From: CAWEWH01 sp963812775
GTDB taxonomy: Bacteria > Pseudomonadota > Alphaproteobacteria > Rhizobiales > Beijerinckiaceae
Direction of reading: 5' to 3'
DNA length: 64,000 nt
Assembly: GCA_963812775.1 (NCBI GenBank)
Contig: CAWEWH010000005.1
Coordinates: 248,001-312,000 of the forward strand
Of the stretch, positions 18,570 through 28,503 are shown piece by piece. The stretch's first letter is position 1. Each line of letters opens with the position of its first letter. The notes beneath the pieces were generated by a model. The model was not told the DNA's origin. It saw only the letters and a list, made by a program, of their open reading frames with translations, and made no database searches. The position numbers and the translations under genes are program-made.

Positions 18570-19519
18570 GCGCGGCCTCCCGAGCGCCGCAGGCTGCAGA
18601 GAGCCCGATGAGCCCCTGCGGCGCGCCGACCACGAACAGCACCAGCATGACGCCGAGCACCAGCACATTCACCTCCGACGAGATGGTCACCGCCAGCAGC
18701 TGCGTGGTCACGCCCAGCAGGATCGCGCCGAGCACCGGGCCGATCCAATGCGCGGTGCCGCCGATCAGCGACATGGCGAGCGCCGAGACCGAGTAGTTGA
18801 GGTTGAAGGCGGAGACCGGGACCGCAAATTGCAGGTACATGGCGACCGGCGCGCCGGCCGCGCACATCAGCGCGCCGGAGATGACGCAGGCCATGAGCTT
18901 CAGCCGCAGGGTCGGCACGCCGGCGCATTCCGCCGCGAGCTCGTCGTCCTTGAGTGCCTGCAGGCCGCGGCCGATCCAGGAGCCCTGGATGTAGCGCGCG
19001 ATGGAGACCGCCACGACCACCATCAGCGCCTGCACGAAGAACAGCATCTGCACATAGGTGCCGAACGGCCAGGTCACCGGCGGCCGCTCGATCTGGATGC
19101 CGGCGGCGCCGCCGACGAAACGCCAGTTGATCACCACCGTCTCGATGATGATGGTCAGCGCGATCGTCGCGATCGAGAAGAAGATGCCGCGCATGCGCAG
19201 GGTGAGCAGGCCGACGGCGAAGCCGAGCAAGCGCGCCGATGGCGGCGGCCGTGGCGATCTGCACCGGCAGCGGCGCCGCCGCCGCCTTGACCAGGAACAC
19301 CGCCGTGTAGACGCCGACGCCGAAGAAGGCGCTGGTGCCGAAATTCACGTAGCCGGCATAGCCGCCGAGGATGCTCCACGCCACGGCGAGCACGATGAAC
19401 TGCAGGATCACGTAGCCGGCGAAGAAGGGATACTCGTTGCGGATGACCTGCGTCAGCAGCAGGACGATGGCCAGGAAGACCGCCGCCCCGACCCAGAAGG
19501 CGATGCTGTTGCGGGCCAT
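18566..19519 (-). pseudogene. livM: branched-chain/aromatic-acid ABC transporter permease LivM, frameshifted
   Basis: About 315 residues, eight to nine hydrophobic segments: an N-terminal helix pair, WSILGGYAGYVNFGTSAFFG (the LivM entry motif), LRMRGIFFSIATIALTIII, GLQALKDDELAAECAG, GVPTLRLKLMACVISG and a GAPQGLIGL end. One insertion lies near 19230 and another near the C-terminus, about 18600. Membrane channel partner of LivH. Confidence 0.8.
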
Positions 19520-19532
19520 GGTCGATCCTTGG

Positions 19533-20406
19533 GCTACCTGCCGAGCAGGCCCTGCGGCCGCACCGCCAGCACGCCAAGCAGCATCGCGAACGGACACGGC
19601 CGGCGCCCAGGACGCGCCGAACATCGTGAGCACGATCGATTCGGCGACGCCGAGGATGATGCCGGCGATCAGCGTGCCGGTCATGCTGCCGAGCCCCGCC
19701 ATCACCACGACGCAGAACGTCCGGCCGATATAGGCGCGGTCGAGCGTCGGCTCGACGGGCGCGACGATGATCAAGAGCGCCCCGGCGATGCCGAGCACGG
19801 CGGTGGCGATGCCGAACGCCCATTGCTTGATGCGGACCGGGTTGGCGCCCATCAGCTGCAGCGCCGTCCTGGTCCTGCGCGACCGCGCGGATGGCGCGGC
19901 CCATGAAGGTCCGCGACAGATAGAGCGCCAGGAGGACCGTCAGCACCAGCGCCACCGCGAAGGCGACGAGCTGCCGATTGGGAATGCGCATGTCGCCGAG
20001 CAGCGCCAGGCTCTGCCGATATAGGGCGCCGTGACCGAGCGCTGGTCGACGCCGAACTGCAGGATGATCAGCACTTCGACGATGAAGGCGATGCCGAAGA
20101 AGAAGGCGATGCCGCGCACGCCGGCGTCGCTGCCACGCCTCTCAAAGGTCTCGTGGTAGAAGCGGTAGGTGGCAACGCCCGAGCAGGAAGAACAGCGGCG
20201 TGATCAGGAGCCCGGCGAGCAGCGGGTCGATGTCGTAGCGGTCGTTGAGCAGGTACACGCCGTAGGACGCCGAGCACCAGGAAGGCCGGATGCGCGACAT
20301 GGGGAACGTCGAGCAGGCCGAACGAGACCGACAGGCCGATGCTGACGGCCGCATAGAAGCAGCCGAGCAGCACGCCGAGCACCACCGCACCGAGCAGCAG
20401 GTCCAT
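19533..20406 (-). pseudogene. livH: branched-chain/aromatic-acid ABC transporter permease LivH, frameshifted
   Basis: About 290 residues. The start MDLLLGAVVLGVLLGCFYA leads into GLSVSFGLLDVPHVAHPAFLVLG, then IRAVAQDQDGA (the cytoplasmic EAA-like loop), and the C-terminus AMLLGVLAVRPQGLLGR. Frames switch at least six times by single extra bases. ATG at 20404-20406 is preferred; a GTG three codons earlier is possible. It sits 94 nt after livJ. Confidence 0.78.
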
Positions 20407-20500
20407 CGAGAACACGTGGAGCCCCCCACCGTTCTGCCGGGAAAGACGCCCATGCCGGCGCCGCCGCCGTCGGCATGGGATTGGCCGAGAGGTGCGAGGC

Positions 20501-21747
20501 CTACTTCCGCGCGGCTTCGAACGGAGTGACCAGCTCGCCGGACTTCAGCTTCTCGGGAAACAGGATCACCTGTTTGCCCGCGGTGCGGAACTGGTCCATG
20601 TTCTTGTCCACGACGCCGCGGAACTGCGCCTGCAGCGCCGCGGCCTGCTTCCATTCGCCGTCCGGCGCGAAGGCGATCGGCCCGACAATGGTCTTGTGCT
20701 CGTTGTCGCGGAGGTACTTGGCCAGCGCCTTGTGGTCGAGGGACTTGGTGGCGTTGACGGCCTGCTCGACCATCTGGCCCATGGCGTAGCCGTACGGCGC
20801 GATGTAGTAGCCGAGCGGATCGACCTTGGCTTCCACGGCGCGCTTCGCATAGGTCTCGAAGAACGCCTTGGTGCCTTCGTGATACATGCTCGGCTCCGGC
20901 AGCCAGGTGTTGTAGTTGACGACGCCGTTGAGCAGCGAGCCCAGATTCTCCATCACGGCAGCGAATTGCAGGCCGACCATGCCGCCGCCGAAAATCTTGA
21001 CGTTGTCGCCGACGCCCGATCTCGTTGACGGCGCGCAGGATAGCGGCCGAGTCCGGCGGATAGGACGCCACATAGACGATGTCGGGCTTGGCGGCATTGA
21101 GCGCCCGCACGATGCTGGAGAACTCCACCGTGCTCGGCGGGTAGGCCTGATCGAAGACGATCGTCATGCCGCGCTTCTTGGCGACATCCCGCGCCGTCTG
21201 CGCCAGGTTCTGGGCGAACTCCTGGTCCGCCGCCAGAAGCGCAATGGTCTTGCCGCCGGCTTTCTGGCCGATGCCGAGGAAAGCGTCGGCCAAGCTGTCG
21301 GGCGGTCCCCACGGGGCAGTTGTTGAACCACATGTCGTGGCCGACCTTGCTGTTCACCTGGAACGAGAAGTTGCCCATCAGCAGCAGGCCGCGCTGCTTG
21401 ACGAGCGGCATGAGCGGCGCCGTCGGCACCGTCGCGTAGGGCGCGAACAGGAGATCGACCTTGTCGACATCGAGCAGCTTGGCGTAGAGGGCGGGCGTCT
21501 CGGCGGCGCTCGACTTGTCGTCATAGACGACGAGCTCCACCTTGCGGCCGAGCAGGCCGCCCCTGGCATTGACCTCGTCGCGCCAGATCTCGATGCCGAG
21601 CAGCGACGCCTTGCCGCCGCCCGCCAGGCCGCCGGTCTGCGCCATGGACATGCCGATCTTGATCGGCGGCTGCTGCGCGGCGGCACCCGACGCGAGCCCG
21701 AGCGCGGCTGCAGCGACGGCTGCGACAAGTAATGTTCTGCGCTTCAT
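20501..21747 (-). pseudogene. livJ: ABC transporter substrate-binding protein LivJ-type, frameshifted
   Basis: About 415 residues. Signal peptide MKRRTLLVAAVAAAALGLAS ending near GAAAQQ; mature part begins PPIKIGMSMAQTGGLAGGGK. Periplasmic binding protein type 1 fold: KVELVVYDDKSSAAETPALY, GKTIALLAADQEFAQNL, VKIFGGGMVGLQFAAVMENL, PYGYAMGQMVEQAV. Two extra bases, near 21312 (after NNCP) and near 21018, shift the frame; the first marks the right edge of the dense indel zone. The intradiol dioxygenase 75 nt upstream suggests an aromatic or dicarboxylic ligand. Confidence 0.82.
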
Positions 21748-21821
21748 TGATCCTCCCCCATGTTTGATTTGTTACGGGCCGCCGACCTCTTGACTGGCGA
21801 CGGCTTGCGACTTGGCTCGGT

Positions 21822-22772
21822 CTAGTTTGCGGGCGCCGCGGCGCGCGCTTGCGCATTCTCCGTCTTGCCTGGCTTCACGATCGCCGCCGGATCGGACCCG
21901 ACGCGCCCGCTTGTCTTGTCAGCCGCGCCTTCGCGCGACAGCCGCACGTCGAAACGGATGCTGGGCAGGCCCTTGATCGGGCAGCCGGGATCGCTCGCCA
22001 CCACATCGACCGCAAGGTCGCCCGAGGAGCCGAACACGACGTCGTCGGCGAGATGCGGATCGTCGCGCAGATAGAGCGCCGTCACCAGCTCGCGATAGCC
22101 CGGTGCGTTGACCAGGAAATGGATGTGGGCGGGCCGCATGCCATGGCGGCCCTGCGCCTTGACCATGGCGCCGACCGGGCCGTCCATGGGGACCGAATAG
22201 CCGATGGGCTTGACGGTGCGCAGCACGTAGACGCCGTTGGCGTCGGTCTCGAACACGCCGCGATAGTCGATCGCGGTGGCGCTCTCCTGAATGTCGTAGA
22301 GGCCGTCGGCACCGGTCTGCCAGACCGAGACGGTCGCGTTGGCGATCGGCTTGCCGTTGACGTCGGCGACGCGGCCGTAGAGCGCACATTCGCTGCCAGC
22401 CTTCACGTTCCTGGCGATCTGGCTGCCGGCCGCCAGCCTTGGCGTGTTCTCGCGATAGAAGGGGCCGAGCAGGCTGGTGTGGGTGCCTTCCTCGACGGCT
22501 GTCTTGTCGTGCAGGCCATTGACGAGCGCCGAGAGCCCGAGCGTGTCGGACAGCAGGATGAATTCCTGCCGCTCCGCCGTGCACATCTTGCCGACGGCGG
22601 TCATGAATTCGATGCCCCTGATCCATTCCGCCGGGGTGAGGTTCACCTCGCGCGCGAAGGCATGCAGATGCTTCACCGCCGACGCCATGACCGTCCGCAT
22701 GCGCGGGTCCGGCGTTGTCGCCATCTGGTCAAGCACGGCTTCGGTAATCGTTTCGGGCGTCAATTCTCGCAT
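21822..22772 (-). CDS. intradiol ring-cleavage dioxygenase (hydroxyquinol/catechol 1,2-dioxygenase type)
   Basis: 316-residue non-haem Fe(III) dioxygenase that cleaves a catecholic ring between its hydroxyls. The N-terminal dimerisation helices (MRELTPETITEAVLDQM) are followed by LLGPFYRENTP and the catalytic domain. Iron ligands are visible as Tyr159 (GLYDIQ), Tyr192 (GYSVPMDGPVG), His216 and His218 (MRPAHIHFLV). The ligand set and the long N-terminal domain fit hydroxyquinol or catechol 1,2-dioxygenases rather than protocatechuate 3,4-dioxygenase. It heads the operon with livJHMGF, the MetE-like gene and the LLM gene. The C-terminal ~25 residues are a low-complexity tail. No frameshift. Confidence 0.82.
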   Translation of the reverse strand: MRELTPETITEAVLDQMATTPDPRMRTVMASAVKHLHAFAREVNLTPAEWIRGIEFMTAVGKMCTAERQEFILLSDTLGLSALVNGLHDKTAVEEGTHTSLLGPFYRENTPRLAAGSQIARNVKAGSECALYGRVADVNGKPIANATVSVWQTGADGLYDIQESATAIDYRGVFETDANGVYVLRTVKPIGYSVPMDGPVGAMVKAQGRHGMRPAHIHFLVNAPGYRELVTALYLRDDPHLADDVVFGSSGDLAVDVVASDPGCPIKGLPSIRFDVRLSREGAADKTSGRVGSDPAAIVKPGKTENAQARAAAPAN

Positions 22773-22876
22773 ACGACCCTCCCTCGACCGAGCAGCTGCG
22801 ATCGCGCCCGAGCCTAACGCTCTCCGGGCACGGCGGCTAGCAGGGAGGCTATCCTGGCGGAACCGCGCCTCCCGCG

Positions 22877-22924
22877 ACGCGCCAAGGGACGCGCCAAGGG
22901 ACGCGCCAAGGGACGCGCCAAGGG
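22877..22924. repeat. four perfect 12-bp tandem repeats
   Basis: ACGCGCCAAGGG is repeated four times head to tail without mismatch, in non-coding DNA upstream of the dioxygenase gene. Such an array is prone to slippage. No regulatory role is evident. Confidence 0.9.
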
Positions 22925-22954
22925 ATGACGCGGCGGGCCAAGCGCCGCTTCAGC

Positions 22955-23180
22955 TTTGTCGGTTGAGGAGATTTGGAGCGGGCGAAGGGATTCGAACCCT
23001 CGACCCCAACCTTGGCAAGCGAAAAAATTACGCTGTTCCAATAGTTTCGCGCAATTCGCCCCATTGACCCCGAGTAGGTTCCAGACCACGGCCGCCACAT
23101 AGACAAACATTCAGCGAAGGATGAACGGGAGGACACCTGCGTGTATCCCGCTCTATTCCTTGAGAGGCACGGACCTGTAA
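22955..23180 (-). repeat. tRNA-Gly 3'-half / attachment-site-like repeat, copy A
   Basis: Read on the minus strand, 22974-23019 is the 3' half of a tRNA-Gly(GCC): anticodon loop TTGCCAA, anticodon 3' strand, T-arm with GGTTCGAAT, acceptor 3' strand and an encoded CCA end. The 5' half is absent; upstream of the loop the sequence is unrelated (an A/T run). The flanks continue as a repeat shared with 51541-51764 at roughly 85 percent by eye. A break exactly at the anticodon loop is typical of tRNA-targeting integrases, so this looks like one side of an integration scar. It is not a functional tRNA. Confidence 0.75.
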
Positions 23181-23183
23181 ATC

Positions 23184-23996
23184 TTAACGTTGCTGAAGGG
23201 CGGCTTTTCCCAACGCATCATTTCCAGCGTCGGCAATAGGCGGTGTGACGCGGTGAAGAACCCAAACGCCGGGCTCAACGTAGACGCCGTAATCCTGTTC
23301 ACAGGAGACCCACAGGGGCACGAGGCCGCCCTCGATCTCAACCAAGCCTGATTTCGTGAAGGTCATTCCCGTCCAGCGCGACCACTCGGCCAGGGTGCCA
23401 ACAATGGTCATCGCGTACGGTGCGACCTTGACGATCTCAGCGCCGGCTTTGACGTGGGTGCGCAGCCAAGGGTCGACCGGCAAGCCGTCAGCCCTCGCCT
23501 GCTTGGCATAGTCGATCATGGGCAGCGTTGGTTGGCGGACCTTCTGCGTCGGCCGCACGGGCGCATAGAGCTCGGCAAAGCCGTGCCGGCCCGCATTCGC
23601 CTTCATGGCGGCGAGCATCTGCTCCGCGATGCCCCGGCCGCGTACCGTGGGAAGCAAGCTAATCTCGAGGGCACTCACCGCCGTCGGCGCTCGCCCGGCA
23701 GCCGTATCCGCGTGCGCCCAGCGGATGATTTCGTCCCAACCTCCATCGGGCAACTCGGTGCGCCCCGGAATTGAGAACGCGAACGGCACGCTGAAGGCGC
23801 GGCCGACAACTGCGCCGTCCTCGATTGCCGCGAAGGCGAAGTCGAGATATCGGTCGAAGAACCCGTCGCCGAAATATAGCGGCGCCGCGGCATCGTGCAG
23901 CATGAACTCTGGCCAGAACGGTGGCCGAAACGGCGCAGCGAAGACCGCCGCGCGAAGATCGGGCCGCGCCTTCAAGGTACAAACCTCAACCGACAT
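23184..23996 (-). CDS. GNAT-family N-acetyltransferase
   Basis: 270 residues. The acetyl-CoA-binding motif A appears as LPTVRGRGIAEQMLAAMKAN in mid-protein after the beta4 strand SALEISL; the flanks include PGRTELPDGGWDEIIRWA and PVRPTQKVRQPTLPM. GNAT enzymes move acetyl from acetyl-CoA to an amine; the acceptor is unknown. The C-terminal ~33 codons and stop are duplicated as a fragment at 44200-44301. The gene ends a few bases from the tRNA-half repeat, so it lies at an island boundary. Confidence 0.65.
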   Translation of the reverse strand: MSVEVCTLKARPDLRAAVFAAPFRPPFWPEFMLHDAAAPLYFGDGFFDRYLDFAFAAIEDGAVVGRAFSVPFAFSIPGRTELPDGGWDEIIRWAHADTAAGRAPTAVSALEISLLPTVRGRGIAEQMLAAMKANAGRHGFAELYAPVRPTQKVRQPTLPMIDYAKQARADGLPVDPWLRTHVKAGAEIVKVAPYAMTIVGTLAEWSRWTGMTFTKSGLVEIEGGLVPLWVSCEQDYGVYVEPGVWVLHRVTPPIADAGNDALGKAALQQR

Positions 23997-24103
23997 CCCA
24001 CCCTCGAAATGAATCTCTGCTGGTCAGACTAATGCCGCCGCACATTGGTCGCCACCACTGCTAGTGCTAACTCACCCTTCCGTCACGCCGCGGGGCAGCG
24101 CGT

Positions 24104-24776
24104 TCAGGTCTCGAGGTCGCTGAAGCGCACCGGCATGATTGGTCGAATATCGACGGACTCGTCGTCGCTCTTGTGAACAAGCGACAGGCGCTGACCGTCA
24201 GCAGGCCCCAATGGCATCACCGAACGTCCACCGGGCCTGAGCTGCGCGATCAGCGCCTTTGGAACTTCTGTGGCAGCCGCCGCGACGAGGATCTTGTCGT
24301 ATGGCGCGTGCTCCTCCCATCCGCGCGATCCATCGCCAACTCGAATGCTGACATTCTCGATGCCGAGATGGTTGAGCCGCTTATGAGCCGAACTCGACAA
24401 ACTCCTCAACGATCTCCACGCTCCAAACATGGGTGACCAACCGTGCGAGGATGGCGGTCTGATAGCCCAAACCAGTTCCCACCTCGAGCACGTTATCAGC
24501 GGTCTGCAGGTCAAGCAGGTCGGTCATCAGCGCAACCATGAACGGCTGTGAAATCGTCTTATCGAAGCCGATGGGAAGCGGGATGTCCTGGTAGGCAGCG
24601 GCCGCGACCTGCGCCGGGACGAACATGTGGCGCGGGACCTCACGCATTGCTGTCATTACACGCTGCTCTAGCTCCGGCTTGCCAAGCTCGTCGCTCGCCA
24701 GCTCGGCATGTATCCCGATCACGTCGACCATGTGTTGGCGGAAGATCGCGAGGTGCTTGTCCGTCAGAGACTTCAT
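24104..24776 (-). pseudogene. pcm: protein-L-isoaspartate O-methyltransferase, frameshifted
   Basis: About 223 residues after repair. Repairs isoaspartyl residues using S-adenosylmethionine. Motifs: PRHMFVPAQ, TISQPFMVALMTDLL, the SAM loop NVLEVGTGLGYQTAILARL, then GIENVSIRVGDGSRGW, PYDKILVAAAA and LRPGGRSVMPLG. The frame breaks near 24395, between VEIVEEFVE and AHKRLNHLG; removing one T restores it. This is an isolated indel outside the dense zone. Start ATG 24776. Confidence 0.85.
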
Positions 24777-25274
24777 TGCCAGCTAGCGTACTTCGTTGAC
24801 TATCCGAAATTCGAATGAGGCGGTTAGGAAGCGGGATCGCCCAGCCCAAAGTTGCGCCACCTGCCAAGCACATCGACCAGGTCAGCCGTCACGATTCCCC
24901 TGCGCTTCCTGTTAGAGCAACGCGGCGCCGGCATTGCGGTTCAGCATACTTGGTTTCATCAGGCGATAGTGAAATCCGAAGGCACGCGACGACGCCGGTC
25001 TTGCGAGATTGGATCGGGGCGCGCGTGATGCGGTCAAATCGCGCAACCGAGCGTGACTGCGTGCTCGTCCGCCGCTTTGACGTCGACAGCCCGATCCTTA
25101 AACTTGTAACCACGCTGTAACCGCGCCGTCTTGAGGTGCGCGGGTCCGCCGCGCGCCTTAGCTATAGCTTGGTGCTGTAAAAGCTGACGCAATGCACTTG
25201 CACCAGAGGCGCGATCAACAACCGCATGGCAATCACCGTTGGGGATGAAATTTTTCCCGCGAAGGCAGCCGCGA
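24777..25274. other. intergenic region, no gene seen
   Basis: Between pcm and the TRAP dctM stop. A motif ACTTGTAACCacgcTGTAACCGCG around 25105-25125 resembles phrases next to the tRNA-half repeats at about 29345 and 51437, suggesting remnants of the same repeat family. No convincing codon pattern was found. Confidence 0.5.
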
Positions 25275-26591
25275 TCACTTCATCGCTGCCGGCAGCCAAA
25301 GCGAAATCTGAGGATAGGTGATGAGCAGCGTCATGGTCACGACCTCGCAGGCCAGGAACCAGTAGCAGCCGCGGAAGATCGTCATCAGCGGGATCGTGTT
25401 GCCGGTTGCCGCCGCCACCACGTAGATGTTGAAGCCGACGGGCGGCGTCAGCAGGCCGATACCGACATACTTGACGACGATTACCCCGAACCACACGAGG
25501 TCGAGGTTCAGCGCGGAAACCATCGGGACGAAAACCGGGATGGTCAGCAACACCATGCCGAGCGGGTCGAGGAACATGCCCAGGATGATGTAGATGATCG
25601 AGATGGCGATCACGAGCAGGAGCGGATCGATGGCCCATCGGCCGATCAGCTCCGTGAACATGTCGGCGGAGCCCGCAAGCGCCAGGAAGCGTGCAAACAG
25701 CACGGCCCCGATGCCGATGAAGAACAGTTGCGCCGACGTGCCGATGGCGTCCTTGAGAGCGTCGATGAACCCTTGAAACGACAACTGCTTGCGCAGCACG
25801 CCGATCACCGTGGCGATGAACGCGCCTATGGCGCCGCCCTCGGTAGGCGTGACCGCGCCGACATAGAGGCCGCCCATGACGCCGAAGATGAGCACGAGGA
25901 TGGGCCATATCTGCGACAGCGACGCCCAGCGCTCGCGCCACAGCGCTTCGCGATCGTCGAAGAGAACGGGCGGCGCGAGCGACGGATTGAGCCAGCAGCG
26001 GATGACGATCATCACCATGTAGACCGTGGCCGTCAGCAGGCCCGGCAGGATGCCGGCGATCAGGAGCTTAGCGACCGATACCTCGGCGAACACGCCGTAG
26101 ATGACGAACAGGATGCTCGGCGGGATGAGGGCATCGAGGGTGCCGCCGCTCGCCACCACGCCGGTCGCGAGCCCCTTGTCGTATTTGTGCTTCAGCATCT
26201 CCGGCACGGCGATGCGCGCCATTGTGGCAGCCGCCGCGACACTCGATCCGCTGGCCGCCCCGAAGCCGGCGCAGGCCCAGTTAGTGGCAACGGCCAGCCC
26301 GCCCGGCAAGCCGCTGAACCAGGCGTGGGCGGCGCGGAACAAACCCGTGCCGATGCCGGAGTTCGATGCGATGGCGCCCATCAGCAGGAACATCGGAATG
26401 GCCGAAAGTTCCCAATTGGCGGCGAACACGAACGGCGCGTCCGCCAGTGCGCTGAGCGCCACGTTCACATTGCGCAGGTACCAGAAGCCGCAGAACGCCA
26501 CGGTGCCCATCGCGACGCCGATTGGCACCCTGAGGCCGATCAACGCGAGGATGGCGGTGATACTAATCAGCGAAAGGGTAAGCGTGCTCAC
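25275..26591 (-). CDS. dctM: TRAP transporter large permease DctM (system 2)
   Basis: 438-residue polytopic membrane protein: ALIGLRVPIGVAMGTVAF near the start, FGAASGSSVAAAATMARIA, LDALIPPSILFVIYGV, VGAVTPTEGGAIGAF and YVGIGLLTPPVGFNIYVV. It starts with GTG at 26589-26591, overlapping the stop of dctQ. Last gene of a dctP-dctQ-dctM operon on the minus strand. Substrate unknown; no catabolic gene is directly attached. Confidence 0.88.
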   Translation of the reverse strand: MSTLTLSLISITAILALIGLRVPIGVAMGTVAFCGFWYLRNVNVALSALADAPFVFAANWELSAIPMFLLMGAIASNSGIGTGLFRAAHAWFSGLPGGLAVATNWACAGFGAASGSSVAAAATMARIAVPEMLKHKYDKGLATGVVASGGTLDALIPPSILFVIYGVFAEVSVAKLLIAGILPGLLTATVYMVMIVIRCWLNPSLAPPVLFDDREALWRERWASLSQIWPILVLIFGVMGGLYVGAVTPTEGGAIGAFIATVIGVLRKQLSFQGFIDALKDAIGTSAQLFFIGIGAVLFARFLALAGSADMFTELIGRWAIDPLLLVIAISIIYIILGMFLDPLGMVLLTIPVFVPMVSALNLDLVWFGVIVVKYVGIGLLTPPVGFNIYVVAAATGNTIPLMTIFRGCYWFLACEVVTMTLLITYPQISLWLPAAMK

Positions 26592-27103
26592 GCGCGTGCC
26601 TCAGGCTCGAGGCGCGCCCCACGCGTCGCATCGCGCGAGACCCGCAGCACCAAATGAAGCAACATGAGAATGCCCGACACAGGCAGGATCCAGCGGCTCC
26701 ACCATACCGGGATGTACATGGTGCCGGCGAGCCAGACCTCGCCCATGCGGGTCTGGCGCACGGCTTGTTGGAAGGTTTGGTAGACGAAAATTGACAGGTA
26801 CGCGATGGTTAGGATCTTTACACTGACTTCGAGCCAGAACTCGAATCTCGGCGTGCCGATGCGCTTGAAGATTCCCGCGACGATGTGGTTGTCGTTGCGA
26901 GCGATCCACGCCCACGGCAGGTAGGCCACCGCGATCATGTAGTAGCCGGCCACGATCTCGGTGGTCCCCTCGAGCGGTCTGTTGAAGAAGGCGCGACCAG
27001 CCACGTCGATGGTGACGTGTGCCATCATCAAGAAGCCCGCGAACAAGCCCAGCCAGAAGGCGGCGTTGATCGGGACGTCAAGCCATTTGAGCAGCCGGTT
27101 CAT
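26588..27103 (-). CDS. dctQ: TRAP transporter small permease DctQ (system 2)
   Basis: 171 residues, four membrane segments, with the DctQ pattern TIDVAGRAFFNRPLEGTTEI and ARNDNHIVAGIF after the second helix. Coupled to dctM by a GTGA overlap; 24 nt downstream of dctP. Confidence 0.85.
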   Translation of the reverse strand: MNRLLKWLDVPINAAFWLGLFAGFLMMAHVTIDVAGRAFFNRPLEGTTEIVAGYYMIAVAYLPWAWIARNDNHIVAGIFKRIGTPRFEFWLEVSVKILTIAYLSIFVYQTFQQAVRQTRMGEVWLAGTMYIPVWWSRWILPVSGILMLLHLVLRVSRDATRGARLEPEARA

Positions 27104-27127
27104 GCCGCTGCACCGCGGGTTCGTCGG

Positions 27128-28250
27128 CTACAGCTTGTCGATGTCCACCTTGGAGAAGATCTCGCTCATCAGCGCCTCGGCGAACTTGTCGAACGTCGCG
27201 ACCGATCGCCTTCGACTTGATGCGCCAGCGTTCCACGGCGCTTTCGTAATGGTCGATGATGGGCGCGGGATCCTTGACACCGAACTTCTTGGCCGTGGCG
27301 ATATTCGTCTCCCGCTGCTCCTTCTTATAGTTGGCGGGAATGGCATCGAAATCGTTACCGACCTTGACGATTTGGACGCCCTTGTCCTTGACGACCGTCT
27401 GAGCGGCCTGCTCGTTGGCGACGATGAAGTAGTCGATGGCGATCTTGGCGCTCATCCACACAGCGCTCTTGAGATGGACCTTCTTCTGCTCTGGCGTGAA
27501 CTTGTTCCAGGTCTCGCGGTTCATGAAGAAGCCAAGAGCCGGTCCGGATATGCCGAGCGGGTAGTCGATGACGTGCTTGGCGCTGTCTGCATAGCCGAAC
27601 GTCCGCATCCAGTCGTAGATGCCGTGCTGGCAATCGAGGCCGCCACGCTGCAGGAGGCCGACCGCCTCCACCAGGGTGGCGCCGATCGGCACCATGCCGG
27701 CCTGCTTCAACATTTCGGCGTTGCCGCCGGTGGCCCGCACGCGCTTGCCCTTGAGCTCGGCGACCGTCTTGATCGGCTCCCGGCACGCCAGCACGTAGGC
27801 CGAGCTCGTCCATCCCGCGAGCGACACGACGCCGAAGTCGCGGAACTCCTGGAGGCACGACGGGCAATTGAGATAGACCGTCTCCAGCGCCGCCCCTGTG
27901 GCCGCCACCGGATCGTTCTCGCCGAAGATGAGCGTGCTGTAGATCGCGTAGACCGACGGGATGGCGTTCGGCACGTAGGTGACGATGGCGAGACCGGCCT
28001 GCATCAGGCCGTCCTTGACGGCCGAGAAGGTCCCCTTGCCGTCGGCGAGCTGTCCGCCGGCGATCAGCTTCCACTTTATGGCGCCGTTGGTCTCTTTCTC
28101 GATAGTCTTGATGAACTCGGGCATGACGACCCGGTTCTGGTATTCCTGCGCCGGCGTCCAGTTTCCGTAGACCAGTTCGTTGGCACAGGCCGAGCCGGCC
28201 GAGAGCCCCAGTGTCAAAGCCACAGCCAAGGCAGTCCGTTTGGTGTTCAT
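27128..28250 (-). pseudogene. dctP: TRAP transporter substrate-binding protein DctP (system 2), frameshifted near C-terminus
   Basis: About 373 residues. Signal peptide MNTKRTALAVALTLGLSAGS cut after SACA. Mature protein begins NELVYGNWTPAQEYQNRV; DctP core GKRVRATGGNAEMLKQAG and AVGLLQRGGLDCQHGIYDW. The reading frame is intact for about 350 residues, then an extra base near 27205 separates RIKSKAI from ATFDKFAEALMSEIFSKVD. Only the last helix is affected. Start ATG 28250 is followed by a clean signal sequence. Confidence 0.82.
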
Positions 28251-28503
28251 CGAGCCCCTCCCCTTGCGTCCTCGTCGACTTTTTTCTTGGCGGTCATCCG
28301 CGCAACGCCCCAGTGAGGCATGCCGTAGCCCTTCCCGTCAACGTTAGCGGCGTCGAGACGACGTGATTGAGCCTGGTCCTGCGCCACCGTCATCGTCGGG
28401 GCAGTAGATGTTCGCCTCCAGTGAAGCGACAGCCGACGACGATGGCGCCCGTTGCCTTCACGGCGTCTACTCGAGGCGTTAAGGCATCGGCGTGGAACGT
28501 CAA
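28251..28503. other. intergenic, divergent promoter region
   Basis: Separates the divergent dctP (minus) and RibD-like gene (plus). It should hold promoters for both; no clear operator or terminator is seen. Confidence 0.4.

Noticed and set aside
22877..22924. CRISPR array
   Set aside because: The 12-bp units are directly adjacent with no spacers, and no cas genes are nearby.
22974..23019. A functional tRNA-Gly gene at any of the three tRNA-like sites
   Set aside because: Only the 3' half is present at 22974, 29459 and 51560; there is no D-arm, no 5' acceptor strand and no 5' anticodon strand.
22849..23136. Frames across the tRNA-half repeats (for example 22849-23136 minus and 51509-51892 minus) as real small proteins
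   Set aside because: They translate the T-arm and repeat sequence; the similar peptides exist only because the repeat itself is conserved.
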